Positions 1 through 6,929 of a stretch of 64,000 nucleotides of DNA are shown piece by piece (positions within the stretch are counted from its first letter, which is position 1; the number at the start of each line of letters is the position of its first letter). This DNA is from JACQQW01 sp964520655 (GTDB lineage Bacteria; Omnitrophota; Gorgyraeia; Zapsychrales; Fredricksoniimonadaceae): assembly GCA_964520655.1 (NCBI GenBank), contig CAZFNI010000007.1, forward strand, positions 1-64,000, in the 5' to 3' direction. Under the pieces are notes generated by a model. That model worked only from the letters and a program-made list of their open reading frames with translations. It was not told where the DNA came from and did no database searches. The position numbers and the translations under genes are program-made.

Positions 1-29
1 AAATGGCACAGGAAATTCTAACTTAGCGG

Positions 30-491
30 TTGTACAATAGCTGGGGTATACGCCGTAGTCCTAAATTTTTTGAGGTTTTAGTGGTCGAACTCTTAATAAA
101 GATGGGGTACGGAGGTTCTCGAAAAGATGCAGGACAGGCTATTGGACAAAGTGGAGATGGTGGGATTGATGGCATTATTAATGAGGATAAGCTCGGATTA
201 GATGTTATCTATATTCAAGCAAAGAGATGGGAAGGGGTAGTAGGTAGTAAAGAGATTAGAAATTTTGTTGGTAGTCTTGCAGGACAGAAAGCAAATAAGG
301 GTGTTTTTATAACAACGTCAAGTTATACAAAAGATGCTTTGAGTTTCGTATCAAGCATTCAACAGAAAGTAATATTAATTGATGGAGATAAGCTTGCACA
401 GCTTATGATTGATAGTGACATCGGTGTTTCCAAAGTGGCTTCTTATGAGATAAAAAAGATTGACTCGGATTATTTTACGGATGATTTTTAA
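30..491 (+). CDS. Mrr-family restriction endonuclease catalytic domain, probably N-terminally truncated
   Basis: The 153-residue product matches the Mrr catalytic domain (PD-(D/E)xK fold): a SPKFFE-type helix at about residues 10-20, the GDGGIDG motif with the candidate catalytic Asp at 47, and QAKRW at 63-67 supplying the Q-x-K half of the active site. Family members usually add an N-terminal winged-helix domain of 100 or more residues. Here an in-frame TAG lies at 24-26, just before the TTG at 30 that would serve as start, so the N-terminal domain is absent or in a broken upstream part outside the window. Mrr proteins cut modified foreign DNA. The low GC and the recombinase remnant next door suggest a decayed acquired segment. 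The catalytic domain itself looks intact; whether it is expressed is uncertain. Confidence 0.65.
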   Translation: MYNSWGIRRSPKFFEVLVVELLIKMGYGGSRKDAGQAIGQSGDGGIDGIINEDKLGLDVIYIQAKRWEGVVGSKEIRNFVGSLAGQKANKGVFITTSSYTKDALSFVSSIQQKVILIDGDKLAQLMIDSDIGVSKVASYEIKKIDSDYFTDDF

Positions 492-522
492 TGATTTAGA
501 GAGTGCGAAGGGTTTTAGGTAG

Positions 523-693
523 CAGAATATTGTCTTCAGGTTTCATGATCTAAGACATACAGTTGCGAGCCAGTTGGGGATGGCAGGGGTTGATCTGAAT
601 ACTGACAGAAAGAAAATGAGGAGCCATTCAATGCCGAATGCAACATCACTCGCCTCAAAGAATATAATAGAAAATTTAGAAATTATAGGATAA
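523..693 (+). pseudogene. Tyrosine recombinase (phage-type integrase) C-terminal remnant
   Basis: Reading the frame that begins after the TAG at 520-522 gives about 56 codons ending at TAA 691-693. It contains FHDLRHTVASQLGMAGVDL, the HxLRHT box of tyrosine recombinases with the second catalytic Arg, followed by a degraded R-K-K-M-R-S-H-S segment where the next catalytic His (GH box) should be, and LASK where the Y-containing end normally follows. The N-terminal core-binding domain, the first catalytic Arg and the nucleophilic Tyr are missing. There is no start codon in a sensible place. This is a remnant of an integrated element and fits the accessory genes on both sides. Confidence 0.7.
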
Positions 694-702
694 ACTTTAT
701 TT

Positions 703-969
703 ATGATTAGTTTAAAAGAAAGATCAATTATTCAGAAGATAGCCAGGCGCTATCGTGTCAAAAGGGTTCTTCTTTTTGGTTCCAGCTTATATAAAAAGAC
801 AGCCCGGGATATTGACCTGGCCGTTGAAGGCGTGCCAGACAAAGATTTCTTTAGCTTTTATGGGGATTTGCTTTTCGCGCTACCCAAACCCGTTGATTTG
901 GTTGACCTCTCCAGAGACTCGAAGTTTACCCGCCTCGTACGTCAAGAAGGCTTTGCAATTTATGGCTAA
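703..969 (+). CDS. mntA: MntA-like minimal nucleotidyltransferase antitoxin
   Basis: An 88-residue minimal nucleotidyltransferase. The LLFGSS segment (Gly26-Ser27) and the DIDLAV segment (Asp36 and Asp38) form the metal- and NTP-binding site of the DNA polymerase beta fold. The GS-to-DxD spacing is about two residues shorter than the common form. In characterised type VII MntA/HepT pairs, the MNT protein AMPylates a tyrosine of the HEPN toxin and silences it. The stop overlaps the next start by 8 bases (ATGGCTAA), which implies translational coupling to the HEPN gene. Codon use is AT-rich as in the flanking remnants, consistent with transfer. Assignment rests on motif and partner gene. Confidence 0.85.
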   Translation: MISLKERSIIQKIARRYRVKRVLLFGSSLYKKTARDIDLAVEGVPDKDFFSFYGDLLFALPKPVDLVDLSRDSKFTRLVRQEGFAIYG

Positions 970-1381
970 TCTTAACGACCGCGTAGATGCTGAATTTGAA
1001 AACATAGAGCGAGTCTTAAAAGAGCTTCCTTCCGCTGCAAGATTATCTTCCCTTAGCCATCTGGAATTGGGAGGGGTGGCTGCGCTTTTGCATAATTTTT
1101 ATAATGGGGTTGAAAATGTCCTAAAGCAAATCATTTCATCAAAAGGCATCAATATCCCTCGAGGAGAAAAATGGCATACTGAATTGTTGGATTTAGCACT
1201 AAAACATAAGAGAATCAATAAGACGACACGTGATTCACTTAAGCGATTTTTAGGTTTTCGTCATTTCTTCGTTCATGGTTATGCCTTGAATCTTGATGTG
1301 GATAGAATGCGCCCTCTAGTAAAAGCTGCCCCAAGAGTATTCGACAGTATCAAAAAAAGTATTCAAAAGTCCTTGATCTGA
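962..1381 (+). CDS. hepT: HepT-like HEPN-domain RNase toxin
   Basis: The 139-residue product starts at the ATG inside the mntA stop region, 8 bases overlapping. A longer open frame reaches further upstream but only through the mntA coding region. The protein is all-helical in appearance and carries RHFFVHGY at residues 100-107, an exact R-x4-H-x-Y HEPN motif: Arg100 and His105 are the RNase residues and Tyr107 is the tyrosine that MntA modifies in studied systems. HEPN toxins cleave RNA when freed from the antitoxin. Together with the upstream gene this is a complete type VII toxin-antitoxin module with all motif residues present, so it is probably functional although it sits among decayed genes. 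Confidence 0.87.
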   Translation: MANLNDRVDAEFENIERVLKELPSAARLSSLSHLELGGVAALLHNFYNGVENVLKQIISSKGINIPRGEKWHTELLDLALKHKRINKTTRDSLKRFLGFRHFFVHGYALNLDVDRMRPLVKAAPRVFDSIKKSIQKSLI

Positions 1382-1449
1382 CCGCAGTTTTTAATCATTT
1401 CTCCAGTCTTGTACCGCAGGAATCTATACGTTGATCCGTTAAATTATTC

Positions 1450-1477
1450 TTTGAATCAACAGGAACTCTGGTAATAT
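1450..1477 (+). promoter_or_regulatory. Candidate promoter of the radical SAM gene
   Basis: TTTGAA (1450-1455), a 16-base spacer, and TAATAT (1472-1477) preceded by TGG, an extended -10. A GGAG ribosome binding site (1484-1487) stands 6 bases before the ATG at 1494. The 5' leader would be only about 10 bases. Confidence 0.4.
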
Positions 1478-1493
1478 CCTTGCGGAGAGAACT

Positions 1494-2417
1494 ATGGGAC
1501 ATGCCATCATTATCGAGATCAATTCTTGTCCGAATGCCTGCCTTTTTTGCGCTAACTCAGGGGTTCTGCGCAACATTAGTTCCGATGAGATGAAGCGCAT
1601 TGGCCAATATGCCTTGCGTCAGGCCCTGGAGTTGCGTCTGATGTTGGTCGGGCATGTAGAGATCTCTGGAGCTGATCCTATTGAATATCCAAAGATCGCG
1701 GCATTCATTCGGATATTGAAGAAAAAGCTAGGGTTTGTCTCGGTGTGCCTGTCAACTCACGGGAGGCTCTTAGAGAAACGGTCGCTTGTTGAGGATCTAG
1801 TCGAGGCTGGACTGGACACGTTAAGGATCCCCGTGTATGGTGCGCGGGCAGAAGTTCACGAGGCTGTGACACGACGGAAAGGAAGCTTTGAGCAAACCAT
1901 GAGGGGGTTGGACAACGTTAAGGAATGTTCTCCTGGGATGCGGCTAATACTGACGTCATTGCTTTTTCGACACAATATTCAGGGATCTTTGGATACATTT
2001 AAACTGATGGCGCGTTACGCTTCCGAAATTAGATTTGGCTTGGCTTGCATTACGGATGTGGAGTTTGCTAAGACATTCACGGTTGCCTGGCCTGAATTGG
2101 GACGGTTCTTTAAAGATTTTATCCCTCTGGCGGAAGGATGCGGCAAACCCGTCCAGATCCATGATGTCCCGTATTGTGTGATCGGCCGTTACCACAAGAT
2201 GTTCATCAATCATACGCCACCACCGGTGACGGCGCCGACGTATTCAATACCAGAGGTTTACCGCAGCAGCGAAGCCTACACGCCTTCCTATAGGGTCAAG
2301 ATAAAGCTTCCCATGTGCAAGAATTGCAGTGCTGCGGGTCGTTGCGATGGTTTTTATGAAAGTCATGCCCGGGTAGTTGATCCGAGTCAATTGAGGCCAT
2401 TGGACAAAATGTGCTAG
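1494..2417 (+). CDS. Radical SAM protein with C-terminal Cys motif
   Basis: A 307-residue radical SAM enzyme. CPNACLFC at residues 12-19 is the CxxxCxxC motif that holds the 4Fe-4S cluster used to cleave S-adenosylmethionine; ISGADPIEYP follows at the usual place of the GGEPL-like motif. Near the C-terminus CKNCSAAGRC (Cys275, Cys278, Cys284) resembles a short SPASM-like motif for an additional cluster, with one further Cys as the last residue. The substrate cannot be told: no precursor peptide or pathway gene is adjacent. The start is fixed by GGAG six bases upstream and by the position of the Cys motif close to the N-terminus, as is normal. It stands alone, followed by a terminator. Confidence 0.8.
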   Translation: MGHAIIIEINSCPNACLFCANSGVLRNISSDEMKRIGQYALRQALELRLMLVGHVEISGADPIEYPKIAAFIRILKKKLGFVSVCLSTHGRLLEKRSLVEDLVEAGLDTLRIPVYGARAEVHEAVTRRKGSFEQTMRGLDNVKECSPGMRLILTSLLFRHNIQGSLDTFKLMARYASEIRFGLACITDVEFAKTFTVAWPELGRFFKDFIPLAEGCGKPVQIHDVPYCVIGRYHKMFINHTPPPVTAPTYSIPEVYRSSEAYTPSYRVKIKLPMCKNCSAAGRCDGFYESHARVVDPSQLRPLDKMC

Positions 2418-2472
2418 AAATATAGTTTTGATTTAATGTTGGTTGATTTGATAGGCAATGTCGATCGCGCAT

Positions 2473-2513
2473 AACAAAAAAAGCGGCCTGAGTTTCAGGC
2501 CGCTTTTTGTTTT
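2473..2513. terminator. Bidirectional intrinsic terminator
   Basis: A near-perfect stem: AAAAAGCGGCCTGA, a short loop, then TCAGGCCGCTTTTTG followed by T-rich sequence, with A-runs on the left that become U-runs on the other strand. It lies between the convergent radical SAM gene (ends 2417) and the PEP-CTERM gene (ends 2530) and should serve both. Confidence 0.9.
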
Positions 2514-2529
2514 AAGGATTGCTTGCGGT

Positions 2530-3309
2530 TTACGCCAGGAGCTTCTTACGGCGTACGACCATGCCCAATAATGCCGGGGCGAATAATGCCATGGTGGCAG
2601 GTTCAGGAACAACGGATGTGCCGCCACCGCCGCCGTCTGTTTTCGTTTTTAATGTCGCCCATTCTTCAAAGCCGGCATTGTTGGCATAATTCTGGCCGAA
2701 TTTGGAGTACAGGTAAACATAGGGGTTGCTGCTGGTGAACTTGCTGTCTAAGATGTAAGCGAACATATCCCCAGAACCGCTGCCGTGGTTCAGTGAATAA
2801 TCCATTTTGATATAAGTATCGCCAAGCGCGTCTAATTGATAGACCAGATTGCTGCTGGCGAGGTTCAAGATGCCGGAAGAGAACGTGGTCACGCTCTGGT
2901 TAGCAGCGCTGGACTGGAAGATCTGGATCTCATCAAGAGAAAGCAGCGGGTGAGCGCTGTTCTGGTTGATGTCCAGAAAGAATTGTCTATAGTTCTTTCC
3001 GCCCAAATTGACCACAGGGACATCGCTTAACAGCAAGGCATGGTTAAACACATCAGAACTACCGTTATTAAGAACGCCGTTAACCGTTGTGTTATAGGCT
3101 TGGGTGACATTGGTATTCGCGCCGACTTGAACGAAAGAATTGATAACACCCGTACCAGTTGCTTTGGGTGCGATCTGTTGGAAGAACGCATCGTTGATGT
3201 AGCCGCTGGCGCCCGCGGTGGTCAGATCAAGCGGTAAAGCGTGGGACAAAGGCGCTCCCAGTGCAACGAACACAACAGACAACAATAGAACAGCAAGACG
3301 GTTTTTCAT
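2530..3309 (-). CDS. PEP-CTERM sorting-signal secreted protein
   Basis: A 259-residue exported protein. It has a Sec signal peptide (MKNRLAVLLLSVVFVALG, likely cut after SHA at about residue 24), a Ser/Thr/Asn-rich mature part, a Gly run, then a textbook PEP-CTERM tail: VPEPATM at residues 234-240, a hydrophobic stretch and the basic RRKK end. In known systems an exosortase removes this tail and the protein goes to the surface, often within an exopolysaccharide matrix. No exosortase gene is in the window. A strong AAAGGAG site five bases before the ATG supports this start. The middle region (about 25-225) resembles no family I can name; parts recall PEP-CTERM proteins with concanavalin- or discoidin-like folds, which is only a guess. 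Confidence 0.88.
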   Translation of the reverse strand: MKNRLAVLLLSVVFVALGAPLSHALPLDLTTAGASGYINDAFFQQIAPKATGTGVINSFVQVGANTNVTQAYNTTVNGVLNNGSSDVFNHALLLSDVPVVNLGGKNYRQFFLDINQNSAHPLLSLDEIQIFQSSAANQSVTTFSSGILNLASSNLVYQLDALGDTYIKMDYSLNHGSGSGDMFAYILDSKFTSSNPYVYLYSKFGQNYANNAGFEEWATLKTKTDGGGGGTSVVPEPATMALFAPALLGMVVRRKKLLA

Positions 3310-3416
3310 AAAAACTCCTTTAAAAATAGATTAAAAGATATTGTTAAATCAGCAGGTATAATGCGTAGAATGAAAACGCTGAGATAATCAGAACAATAAC
3401 CCCGGAAACAATGATA

Positions 3417-3444
3417 AATATACCAGATTTTTTAGATTTTGCAA
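3417..3444 (-). promoter_or_regulatory. Promoter of the PEP-CTERM gene
   Basis: On the minus strand: TTGCAA (3444-3439), 16 bases, TATATT (3422-3417) preceded by TGG, an extended -10. It predicts a 5' leader of about 100 bases before the ATG at 3309. The rest of the 268-base gap 3310-3577 is AT-rich and shows no gene or clear hairpin. Confidence 0.6.
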
Positions 3445-3577
3445 GTTTTTCTCGACGGAAGAAAGCGATTTCGGAAAAAAGAGCATGGATTGCAACACAT
3501 TATTATACAATGAGTTAGGGAGCAATAATTTATATCCCTATCAATTATGTAGACTTATATAAAAAATTTTTTTGTAA

Positions 3578-5209
3578 TTATTTCCGTTTAAGCAGCAAAA
3601 CCCCATGATTATTGCCCCAACCGGGTTCTTTTTGCCAATCACCACCTTGCCGGGCAAGGGGTGTGTATTTTTGGTTGATATAGGCGGCGATCAAAGGGCA
3701 GTAGGTCTTGCCAAATATCCCCAGTCCCCGTTCGCTTGAGGCAATGCGGTTAGACATCACGACATAGGCCGCGTTCTTGCTTTCAATTTCCTTAATAATA
3801 CTGATCTCCTGAGCGGGAGAGATCTTGATGTGGTCAAAGAAAATGAGCATGCGGGTGGGGCTTTGTTTATTGGTCAGGTAATAATAAATGTCATCATAAG
3901 GAAGGGCAAAGAATGTTTCCCCAGGTTTTAGATTTTGGTTTAAGAAGGCGCTCACCGCATTTACCGTTTGCGTCCATTCTGGTTCATTCCCTATATATAC
4001 TTGCGCATAGGGTGAGTTAAGGAAACGGGAAGGGGTCTTTTGCTGCTGGGTGGTAAAGAAACTGACGATCATATGCATCACAAGCAAACTGCCCCAAAGC
4101 AGCCATATCAGCCAGCGGGCTGCCGTCGGAAAGAACCGGAAGGCTGTACCGATCATCAGCGCGTGGAACATAAATAAGAATGGCAGCGACCAGTAGGTGC
4201 GGTACCACACGCCGCTGACGACGAATTCATGGAAATTGAGGATAAAGAATATCCCTAAGATCAGCAGGGCTTTGGTCAAGACAGAACGGTTGATCTTGTC
4301 CCGCCATATTTGCCAGAGGCCGAAACCTGTGGCAGCATGCAGGATCAGGTGATGCAGCACATTGAGAATGCTGTAAGACGTCAGGAATATCCCGAATCCG
4401 GATGCCGCAGCGTTTGGGGATAATGTCCGCGTCAGGTCCAGCCAGGCATGCACCAGCGTCAGCCAGTGCTGGGTGAAATAATAAGGAATGGTCATTGTCG
4501 GCGGGAAATGATGAGGCTGGTCGTCGCCAAAATACGGCATGCATTGACGGATCTCAAAGATGTTAAGGTCTTTAAGCAAGAACCAATAGACCAGTGCGGT
4601 CAGTCCCAGAACAGCCGCCCCGGCAGAATAGAATTTTTTGTCCGTCACTTTGGAGAATAGGGCGGTCATGATGACAACGGTAAACGCGGCCAGTCCGAAA
4701 TTGATCTTGACCAGGCAATACAGAAGAACAGCCGGCAGGGCCATCCACAGGTAGCGCGGGGCATTGCTTTTGAGAAACGCGAAGAGCATGAAGATGATCC
4801 ACAGTTCGCAGGTGATCCCGCCGCTGTGATTGAAGGTGAAAAAGAAATCCGGCTGTGACTGCGCGAACCAGATCGCGCATAAGAATGCCGCGAATGCGGG
4901 GATGAATTGTTCGCAGGCCAGATAAAAAAATGCGGCCCCGGCGGTTTTCAATAAGAGATCGCCGACGAGGAAGCCAACAATGGTCGAGCCGGCGGCCTTG
5001 TAGAATAACGCGAAGAAATAGGGCATCAGCGGCCCATACACCCACCAGTAATCCTTATAAGGCAGCTCACCCCGCAGCACAGCCTGCGCCGCGTACAGGT
5101 CGCGCCCGTGGTCCCCTTGAGATAATTGCGGATAGAAGTTGAGCTTAAAAGATCCCATCACAAGAACAGCGGCTACGACCAGCAAACAGAATGTCCAGCG
5201 TTTATTCAT
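3578..5209 (-). CDS. GT-C-like polytopic membrane glycosyltransferase, family A-prime
   Basis: A 543-residue membrane protein with about ten or more hydrophobic segments. After the first membrane helix comes QGDHGRDLY (Asp33, Gly35, Arg36, Asp37), then PYKDYWWVYGPLMPY: the first extracytoplasmic loop with acidic residues that carries the catalytic site in GT-C enzymes using polyprenyl-phosphate sugars. A C-terminal soluble part has LPYDDIYYYLTNKQSPTR. It is a close paralogue of the upstream gene. The open frame extends to 5293, but the ATG at 5209 aligns with the paralogue's N-terminus and overlaps that gene's stop by 8 bases (ATGAATAA), so I prefer it. Sugar donor and acceptor are unknown. 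Confidence 0.65.
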   Translation of the reverse strand: MNKRWTFCLLVVAAVLVMGSFKLNFYPQLSQGDHGRDLYAAQAVLRGELPYKDYWWVYGPLMPYFFALFYKAAGSTIVGFLVGDLLLKTAGAAFFYLACEQFIPAFAAFLCAIWFAQSQPDFFFTFNHSGGITCELWIIFMLFAFLKSNAPRYLWMALPAVLLYCLVKINFGLAAFTVVIMTALFSKVTDKKFYSAGAAVLGLTALVYWFLLKDLNIFEIRQCMPYFGDDQPHHFPPTMTIPYYFTQHWLTLVHAWLDLTRTLSPNAAASGFGIFLTSYSILNVLHHLILHAATGFGLWQIWRDKINRSVLTKALLILGIFFILNFHEFVVSGVWYRTYWSLPFLFMFHALMIGTAFRFFPTAARWLIWLLWGSLLVMHMIVSFFTTQQQKTPSRFLNSPYAQVYIGNEPEWTQTVNAVSAFLNQNLKPGETFFALPYDDIYYYLTNKQSPTRMLIFFDHIKISPAQEISIIKEIESKNAAYVVMSNRIASSERGLGIFGKTYCPLIAAYINQKYTPLARQGGDWQKEPGWGNNHGVLLLKRK

Positions 5210-6809
5210 GGGAGGGTTCTTTGCGTTTAAAAATGTACGTGCCGTGGTTCCAGGCCCAGCCGGGTTCATTGACCCAGTCGCCGATCCTGGCATATGGCGT
5301 GAAATTAGTATTGATGTATTGGGCCATCATCGGGCAGTTGGTGACGCCAAGCGTGCCTAGCCCGTGTTCATGGGAGGATTGTCGGCTGGAGAGCAATACC
5401 AGTGAAGTTTTGGCGTTCTCCAGTTCCGCGATGATCCGCGCTTCCTGTTCCGGTTGGATCTTGATATGGTCAAAGAATATCAATTGCCGCGTCGGAGATC
5501 TCCGATCTGTTAAATAATAGTATAAACAATCATAGGGCAAAGCCAGAAAAGACTCGTTGGGGCGAAGTGCTGTGTTTATTGTTTTTGTCGACAGTACCAC
5601 CGTCTGCATCCAGTTGCGGTCATTGCTGACATACACATGCCCACGGTCGCTGCCCAGATAATGGGCCGGGTTCTTGAATGACTGGATAAGCGCAGAGTTT
5701 TGGGAAATAGTAAAAGCCGCGATGACAAACAGCGCCCCTAAAAGCAACGCTTTGATCATTTTGTTTAGCTGTTGTGTGGCTGCGGCAATGACCGTAAATG
5801 TCAACAATATGGACAGTGGCTGCGTCCAAAAGAGTCGGTAAAATACCCCGCTTTTGATGAATTCGTGCATATTAAGCGCATAAAACAATATTGCGTAAAT
5901 GATGATAAGAGCTAGGGTTTTGTTCTTGTGCTTAACGATCAAGATCAATGTTTGCGCGGTTGACAAAAGGATCAGCGCGCACAGCGCCAGGCTGATCCAG
6001 CTGGAACGGATATTATGGACAATGATCGCGGCCCATTGCGGAATGGTTTGCAGGGGACCGACGCTGTTGTAGGGTTCATCGCCGCCTAGATACGGCAGGC
6101 ATTGGCGTATCTCATGAATGGTCAACCCTTGTAAGAAGAATGAGTAAATAGCAAACCACAGCAGGGGCAGGGCGATGAAACTAAGCGTGTACGCGATCTT
6201 TTCCTGGATGCCAAAAGGATGATCGGCGAGGCGGTTGGTGATAAAAATAATAACAGCTCCTGCCAAAAGTGCGGTTATGGCGAAATTTATTTTGATCAGA
6301 CCCAAAATGAATATGAACAAAAGAGATAGGAAAATGTGTTTATTCTGTTGCTTCTGGATGTAGGCCAAATGCGCCCACATGATCAGGGTGATGAAAAATA
6401 TTCCACCCGCATGATTATAGGTGAAGAAGAAATCCTGACGGTAGGTCAAAAACCATAAGCCTCCCAGAAAAGCAGCCGCAGGCGAGAACAGGCGCGCAAG
6501 GCAAAGGAAGATCCCTAAGCCGGCGCCGATATTCAGGATGATCTGTCCCAAAAGAATGCTGGGGATGTGCACCCCGAAGAGTTTGAACATCAGCCCGTAA
6601 TAGTAGGGCATGAGCGGTCCATAGACCCACCAGAAATCTTTGTAGGGCATTTCTCCGCGTAAGACAGCCGCGGCCGCATACAGGTCCCGGCCATGGTCCC
6701 CCTGGGCAATGAAACTTTGGAAATTATGGTATGGCCAGCAGATGATGACGCCGGCCATAAAAGTGAGAGCGCAAAAAAAGATAAAACGGATGTTAGGGGA
6801 GCTAAACAC
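5202..6809 (-). CDS. GT-C-like polytopic membrane glycosyltransferase, family A-prime
   Basis: A 535-residue multi-spanning protein. It carries QGDHGRDLY (Asp38-Gly40-Arg41-Asp42) in the first outer loop, then MPYKDFWWVYGPLMPY and FKLFG, a layout shared with family A of the main array (D-x-G-R-E, YKD, FGA-PP, FKxFG). Asp38 or Asp42 would be the catalytic base if this is a true GT-C transferase. The C-terminal domain holds LPYDCLYYYLTDRRSPTR and a DHIK segment. The start is GTG at 6809, placed exactly six bases after a strong -10 box, so the mRNA is probably leaderless. It is the first gene of a two-gene operon with its paralogue. Function by family resemblance only. Confidence 0.65.
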   Translation of the reverse strand: MFSSPNIRFIFFCALTFMAGVIICWPYHNFQSFIAQGDHGRDLYAAAAVLRGEMPYKDFWWVYGPLMPYYYGLMFKLFGVHIPSILLGQIILNIGAGLGIFLCLARLFSPAAAFLGGLWFLTYRQDFFFTYNHAGGIFFITLIMWAHLAYIQKQQNKHIFLSLLFIFILGLIKINFAITALLAGAVIIFITNRLADHPFGIQEKIAYTLSFIALPLLWFAIYSFFLQGLTIHEIRQCLPYLGGDEPYNSVGPLQTIPQWAAIIVHNIRSSWISLALCALILLSTAQTLILIVKHKNKTLALIIIYAILFYALNMHEFIKSGVFYRLFWTQPLSILLTFTVIAAATQQLNKMIKALLLGALFVIAAFTISQNSALIQSFKNPAHYLGSDRGHVYVSNDRNWMQTVVLSTKTINTALRPNESFLALPYDCLYYYLTDRRSPTRQLIFFDHIKIQPEQEARIIAELENAKTSLVLLSSRQSSHEHGLGTLGVTNCPMMAQYINTNFTPYARIGDWVNEPGWAWNHGTYIFKRKEPSHE

Positions 6810-6815
6810 GGGGAC

Positions 6816-6844
6816 ATTTTAGTGGGAAAAGCCGGGGGCGTCAA
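6816..6844 (-). promoter_or_regulatory. Strong sigma-70-type promoter giving a leaderless transcript
   Basis: Minus strand: TTGACG (6844-6839), exactly 17 bases, TAAAAT (6821-6816), then GTCCCC and the GTG start at 6809. Transcription would begin at or next to the start codon, and no Shine-Dalgarno sequence is present. Confidence 0.75.
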
Positions 6845-6917
6845 GAAAGCGCTTGCAGAAATAATATGATCCAGCACTTGTTTTATTGTTGGACAGTAGT
6901 AAACTTTAATTAGCATT

Positions 6918-6923
6918 TATAAA
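6918..6923 (+). promoter_or_regulatory. Candidate -10 box for the first Cys-rich gene
   Basis: TATAAA lies six bases before the ATG at 6930, the same geometry as the promoter on the other strand. No good -35 is visible (TTGGAC at 6889-6894 is too far away). The start has no Shine-Dalgarno sequence. Confidence 0.4.
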
Positions 6924-6929
6924 AAGATT

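Noticed and set aside
755..961. Upstream extension of the HEPN protein frame
   Set aside because: It runs out of frame through mntA; the HEPN family begins near the ATG at 962, which gives the usual coupled overlap.
3357..3377. TATAAT on the plus strand within the PEP-CTERM leader, followed by a five-codon frame (ATG at 3370)
   Set aside because: No -35, no downstream gene, and the frame is too short to support; a chance match in AT-rich sequence is likely, although its AGGTATAATG context equals that at 29638.
5210..5293. Upstream extension of the family A-prime gene at 3578-5209
   Set aside because: The extra 28 residues lie within the preceding gene, are not hydrophobic, and do not align with the paralogue.
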